Source: an uncultured Collinsella sp.
Lineage (GTDB): Bacteria > Actinomycetota > Coriobacteriia > Coriobacteriales > Coriobacteriaceae
DNA length: 6,700 bases
Direction of reading: 5' to 3'
Assembly (NCBI GenBank): GCA_905208975.1
Contig: CAJLRE010000080.1
Span: 1 to 6,700, forward strand
Below the pieces are notes generated by a model that made no database searches, was not told where the DNA came from, and saw only the letters and a list, made by a program, of their open reading frames with translations. Below are positions 4,358 to 6,700 of the stretch, piece by piece (the stretch's first letter is position 1; each line of letters starts with the position of its first letter). Made by a program: the position numbers and the translations under genes.

Positions 4358-6247
4358 CTAGGCCTTGGCGGCCTCGGCGTCGGCAGGAGCTTCAGCGGCA
4401 GCGGCGCGACCGTACTCGGCCTTGCCCATCTCGGACCACTCGGGCTCCTCGTCGGGCATGGAGCCGGCCTCCTTGCCGAAGAACTCCTTGAGGCAGTTGA
4501 CGGCGACGATGAGGCCCAGGACCATCAGCAGGACGGCGAAAACGAGCTGCAAGCCCTTGGTGGCGGCGACGGAGACGGCGGCCGTGGTGGCGGTAGCCGG
4601 GATGGTGCCGAAGAAGCCGTAAGCCTGGACAGCGGTCATGCAGCCCATGGCGCTCTGGACCAGCGAGGTGAAGGTGCAGCAGAGCAGGAAGGCGACGGGC
4701 ACGTAGAGCATCCAGCCCTTGCGGCCGGTGCACTTGCAGAACACGGCGAGGGTGATCATGGTCATGCCGCCGAGCAGCTGGTTGGAAGCACCAAAGAGCG
4801 GCCAGATGTTGGCATAGCCGCCAAAGGCGAGGGCGAGACCGGGAAGCAGGGTGACGACCGTGGCGAACCAGGGGTTGCCGAGAACCTTCATGTAGCCGGC
4901 CTTGGACTCGATGGCCAGGGCGTCGTTGGTCTGGGCAAAGAACTCGGAGAACGAGGTGCGGGCGATGCGGGCGACGGCATCGAGCGAGGTCAGGGCCAGA
5001 GCGGAGACGTTCATGGTCATGAAGACGGTAGCGAGCGTGCCGTCAACACCGAAGGCCTGCATACCGCGGGAGATGCCAGCGGCGAAGATCTGGAACGGGG
5101 TGGAAGCGACGCCGGCGTTGAGGGCACCGGTGCCGGCGGTGTTCATATCGGAGAACATGATGCCGGCGACGATGATGGCAAGGATGCCGACGAAGGACTC
5201 GACGATCATGGCGCCATAACCGACCTTGACGGCGTCCTGCTCCTTCTCGACCTGCTTGGAGGAGGTACCAGAAGAAACGAGGCTGTGGAAGCCGGAGAGG
5301 GCACCGCAGGCAACGGAAACAAACAGGACCGGGAACATCATGCCAGAAGCGCTGGAGAAGCCGGTAAAGGCCGGAGCGGTGATGGTGGCCTGGCCGTTAA
5401 CACCCAGGACGACGATACCGAGGACAGCGCAAACGATCATAACGATCATCATGATGGAAGTGAGGTAGTCACGCGGGGTCTTGAGCATCTGGATGGGCAT
5501 AGCGCCAGCGAAGACCAGGTAGACCATGACGACGGCGAACCACTGGAACTTATCCAGGTAGACCGGGAACTGCATACCGACGGCAAACATGAGAACCATG
5601 AGGACCACGCCGGTGACGAACTCGGTAGCACCGGTGAGGTTGAACTTCTTCTGGGCCCAACCAAAGGCGATAGCGACGAAGGTGAACAGGATGGAGATGG
5701 TACCAGCGCAGCCGGCGGCATAGGACTTGGTGAAGTCGATGGCACCGGTAGCAGCACCAGAAGCGTCAACGGCCGGGGTGAACATGAACGTCTTGCAGAC
5801 CATGTCGGTGAAGGCGGCGATGACGATGATGCAGAACAGCCAGCAGAACAGCAGGAACAGGCGACGGCCGGTCTTGCCGATGTACTTCTCGATGAGCTGA
5901 GCGAGCGACTTGCCGTTGTTCTTCATCGAAGCGTACAGAGCACCAAAGTCGTGGACGGCGCCAAAGAAGATGCCGCCGACGAGGACCCAGAGCACGACGG
6001 GCAGCCAGCCAAAGGCCATGGCGACGATCGTACCCGTGACAGGGCCAGCACCGCAGATCGAGCTGAACTGGTGCGAGAACGCGGTAAAGGCGGAGACGGG
6101 CGAGAAGCTCTTGCCGTCCTTCATGCGCTTGGCCGGCGTGAGGGCCTCTTTGTCAACGCCCCACTTGTTGGCCAGCCAGCGACCGTAGCCCAGATAGCCG
6201 CAGGCGAGCACCGCCGCGGCCACAACCATGAGCAAAACTCCGTTCAT
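4358..6247 (-). CDS. cstA: Carbon starvation protein CstA family transporter
   Basis: This 629-aa, highly hydrophobic inner-membrane protein has the CstA hallmarks: an N-terminal helix with GYLGYGRWLA, the segment SHQFSSICGAGPVTGT (58-73), FGAVHDFGALYASM (95-108), and SGFHSLVSSGTSSKQ (318-332). About 15-18 membrane segments are expected, with the CstA core first and a C-terminal multi-helix domain after residue 400. Family members (E. coli CstA, about 700 aa, and BtsT) take up peptides and pyruvate during nutrient limitation; which substrate applies here is not shown by the sequence. The C-terminus is a charged, Ala/Glu-rich tail (EWSEMGKAEYGRAAAAEAPA) that is probably cytoplasmic. The ATG at 6247 is well supported by AGAGGAGGAAA a few bases upstream. 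It appears monocistronic, with a terminator at 4279-4319 and a long regulated leader (6248 to about 6482). No histidine-kinase partner such as BtsS is in the window. Confidence 0.96.
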   Translation of the reverse strand: MNGVLLMVVAAAVLACGYLGYGRWLANKWGVDKEALTPAKRMKDGKSFSPVSAFTAFSHQFSSICGAGPVTGTIVAMAFGWLPVVLWVLVGGIFFGAVHDFGALYASMKNNGKSLAQLIEKYIGKTGRRLFLLFCWLFCIIVIAAFTDMVCKTFMFTPAVDASGAATGAIDFTKSYAAGCAGTISILFTFVAIAFGWAQKKFNLTGATEFVTGVVLMVLMFAVGMQFPVYLDKFQWFAVVMVYLVFAGAMPIQMLKTPRDYLTSIMMIVMIVCAVLGIVVLGVNGQATITAPAFTGFSSASGMMFPVLFVSVACGALSGFHSLVSSGTSSKQVEKEQDAVKVGYGAMIVESFVGILAIIVAGIMFSDMNTAGTGALNAGVASTPFQIFAAGISRGMQAFGVDGTLATVFMTMNVSALALTSLDAVARIARTSFSEFFAQTNDALAIESKAGYMKVLGNPWFATVVTLLPGLALAFGGYANIWPLFGASNQLLGGMTMITLAVFCKCTGRKGWMLYVPVAFLLCCTFTSLVQSAMGCMTAVQAYGFFGTIPATATTAAVSVAATKGLQLVFAVLLMVLGLIVAVNCLKEFFGKEAGSMPDEEPEWSEMGKAEYGRAAAAEAPADAEAAKA

Positions 6248-6250
6248 TAC

Positions 6251-6262
6251 ATTTCCTCCTCT
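6251..6262 (-). promoter_or_regulatory. Strong ribosome binding site of cstA
   Basis: On the minus strand AGAGGAGGAAAT precedes the cstA ATG with about 7 nt between GGAGG and the start, close to a full anti-Shine-Dalgarno match. It lies 3' of the leader terminator, so translation depends on readthrough of that hairpin. Confidence 0.85.
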
Positions 6263-6282
6263 AAAAAGAACTTCCTAGACAT

Positions 6283-6321
6283 AAAAAATGAGGGCCGTCG
6301 GTTGCGCTCGACGGCCCTCAT
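6283..6321 (-). terminator. Leader terminator (attenuator) upstream of cstA
   Basis: On the minus strand ATGAGGGCCGTCG (6321-6309) pairs perfectly over 13 bp with CGACGGCCCTCAT (6300-6288) around an 8-nt loop and runs into TTTTTT. It sits 40 nt before the cstA start, downstream of the predicted promoter at 6489-6517 and of a leader ORF. No other gene lies between promoter and terminator. This is the arrangement of a transcription attenuator, or of a gene for a roughly 200-nt small RNA that ends here. Confidence 0.8.
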
Positions 6322-6332
6322 CTTCATCAGCC

Positions 6333-6410
6333 GCCCGTTATCGTACGGGCTAGCTGTATGTGCTAACCCGCATCAGATAATTACTACGCTGATAATGTTT
6401 AGCTGATGCG
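6333..6410 (-). promoter_or_regulatory. Leader hairpins with mutually exclusive pairings
   Basis: On the minus-strand RNA three stems are visible. Stem 1 pairs CGCATCAG (6410-6403) with CTGATGCG (6376-6369) and encloses the Ile/Val codons of the leader ORF. Stem 2 pairs GGGTTAGC (6369-6362) with GCTAGCCC (6354-6347), 8 bp with one U-G and a 7-nt loop. Stem 3 pairs GCCCGT (6350-6345) with ACGGGC (6338-6333). Stems 2 and 3 share 6347-6350 and exclude one another; stems 1 and 2 overlap by one base. How they would open the terminator at 6288-6321 is not obvious, so the switch is only partly explained. Confidence 0.5.
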
Positions 6411-6441
6411 TGAACATGTCTAAAAAATCCTCTTCAATCAT
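6373..6441 (-). CDS. Putative leader peptide of cstA, ending in Ile-Ile-Ser-Val-Val-Ile-Ile
   Basis: A short ORF of 22 codons starts at ATG 6441, or 14 codons from ATG 6417 (MFTHQLNIISVVII). The second start is preferred, because AGGA lies 10 nt before it and nothing precedes the first. Six of the last seven codons are Ile or Val, written ATT-ATC, GTA-GTA and ATT-ATC; GTA in particular is rare in the GC-rich genes around it. The stop TGA lies in the 3' arm of stem 1, and a strong terminator follows about 50 nt later. Known amino-acid biosynthesis leaders use runs of the regulating amino acid in this way. Sensing of charged tRNA-Ile and tRNA-Val is inferred. Confidence 0.45.
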   Translation of the reverse strand: MIEEDFLDMFTHQLNIISVVII

Positions 6442-6470
6442 GATGTGAACGATCCGTGCGTGTTCACATC
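6442..6470 (-). promoter_or_regulatory. Inverted repeat just after the cstA transcription start
   Basis: GATGTGAAC (6442-6450) and GTTCACATC (6462-6470) are perfect 9-bp arms around 11 nt, centred about 26 nt downstream of the predicted start near 6482. A third half-site GTGAACA lies at 6410-6416, over the second start codon of the leader ORF. It may be an operator that blocks elongation, or an RNA hairpin with two possible partners. The spacing is too wide for a Crp or Rex site. Confidence 0.5.
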
Positions 6471-6488
6471 CCCCAGTGGTTGAAAAGG

Positions 6489-6517
6489 AGTATGAAACTT
6501 TAGTTACCTAAAGTCAA
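6489..6517 (-). promoter_or_regulatory. cstA promoter with a palindrome between -35 and -10
   Basis: On the minus strand TTGACT (6517-6512) and CATACT (6494-6489) are 17 bp apart, each five of six to consensus, with AT-rich sequence upstream. The start of transcription is expected near 6482. The 18-bp palindrome ACTTTAGTTACCTAAAGT (6497-6514) fills the spacer almost exactly, which suits a repressor that excludes RNA polymerase. Its TTTAGGTAA half resembles DtxR-family metal-regulator sites only loosely, so the regulator is not named. Confidence 0.7.
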
Positions 6518-6616
6518 CGCAAATTTGTAATGAATTTTCAACTATTTTTGAATTTCTCGGTATAAAACGCCATTGACCTCGGACTTTACCCAACAAAAGT
6601 TTTTGCATGAGAGATG

Positions 6617-6700
6617 CCCCTCGGGAGCGGGCGGGCGTATACAAGGTTTCCTGCTCTACAGTCCTGCTCGCACGGAGAGCACATTAAGTGCTCTCCGGCT
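6617..6700. repeat. Second, inverted copy of the stem-loop element (cut by the window end)
   Basis: Positions 6645-6669 are the exact reverse complement of the 25-nt motif at 1919-1943. The hairpin GGAGAGCAC/GTGCTCTCC with loop ATTAA (6674-6696) corresponds to that of copy 1 with two base pairs changed on both sides. The outer arm (6617-6649) keeps the CCCC start, a CGGGAG core and the AAGGTTT or TAGGTTT end, but differs between. Its partner arm would lie beyond 6700. It sits upstream of the cstA promoter, in a stretch (6520-6616) where no gene is seen. Confidence 0.75.

Noticed and set aside
5285..6406. Plus-strand ORF of 373 codons opposite cstA
   Set aside because: Its Asp/Glu/His/Gly-rich translation is the antisense image of a membrane protein, and it runs through the cstA ribosome site and leader.
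6442..6470. Crp or Rex operator
   Set aside because: Half-sites look similar, but the 11-nt spacer between 9-bp arms does not match the spacing of either family.
6333..6482. T-box riboswitch in the cstA leader
   Set aside because: No T-box sequence (TGGNACCGCG-like) or specifier-loop architecture was found; the leader ORF fits better.

Overview
The window looks like chromosomal DNA from a high-GC Coriobacteriia anaerobe, most likely Collinsella or a close relative. The grounds are GC-rich codon use, AAAGG/GAGGAGG ribosome sites, a tRNA with an encoded CCA, and intergenic spaces full of structured repeats. The genus is an inference from general familiarity, not from a search.

Layout. Positions 1-111 hold a promoter and ribosome site for a 301-aa cytoplasmic-looking protein with two peptidoglycan-binding repeats (112-1017). 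A tRNA-Gln(UUG) gene follows (1056-1130), with a likely own promoter inside the 3' end of that CDS and an intrinsic terminator at 1139-1176. From 1180 to 1980 there is about 800 bp without a convincing gene, but it is densely structured: two elements bounded by copies of the tRNA T-arm, a near-palindromic hairpin, a 230-bp element with perfect 30-bp inverted ends, a hairpin with possible pseudoknot pairing, and a 133-bp element closed by perfect 32-bp arms. A partial second copy of the last element lies inverted at the right edge (6617-6700), and its inner hairpin differs by two compensatory base pairs.

On the minus strand, 1981-4173 encodes a 730-aa protein: an N-terminal winged-helix-like part, a long charged disordered linker, and a C-terminal domain like that of the Wadjet nuclease subunit JetD (DUF2220/Toprim). 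No jetA, jetB or jetC lies in the window. A long AT-rich palindrome covers its promoter region. Next, also on the minus strand, is a CstA-family carbon-starvation transporter (4358-6247) with its own terminator.

The best-supported regulatory story is the roughly 235-nt leader of cstA. It has a strong promoter with a palindrome exactly between -35 and -10, an inverted repeat just after the predicted transcription start, a 14-22-codon leader ORF ending in Ile-Ile-Ser-Val-Val-Ile-Ile, alternative hairpins, and a 13-bp intrinsic terminator 40 nt before the start codon. This layout suggests transcription attenuation of the transporter by branched-chain amino-acid supply. The main candidates for undescribed biology are this leader, the covarying stem-loop element, and the orphan JetD-like protein.
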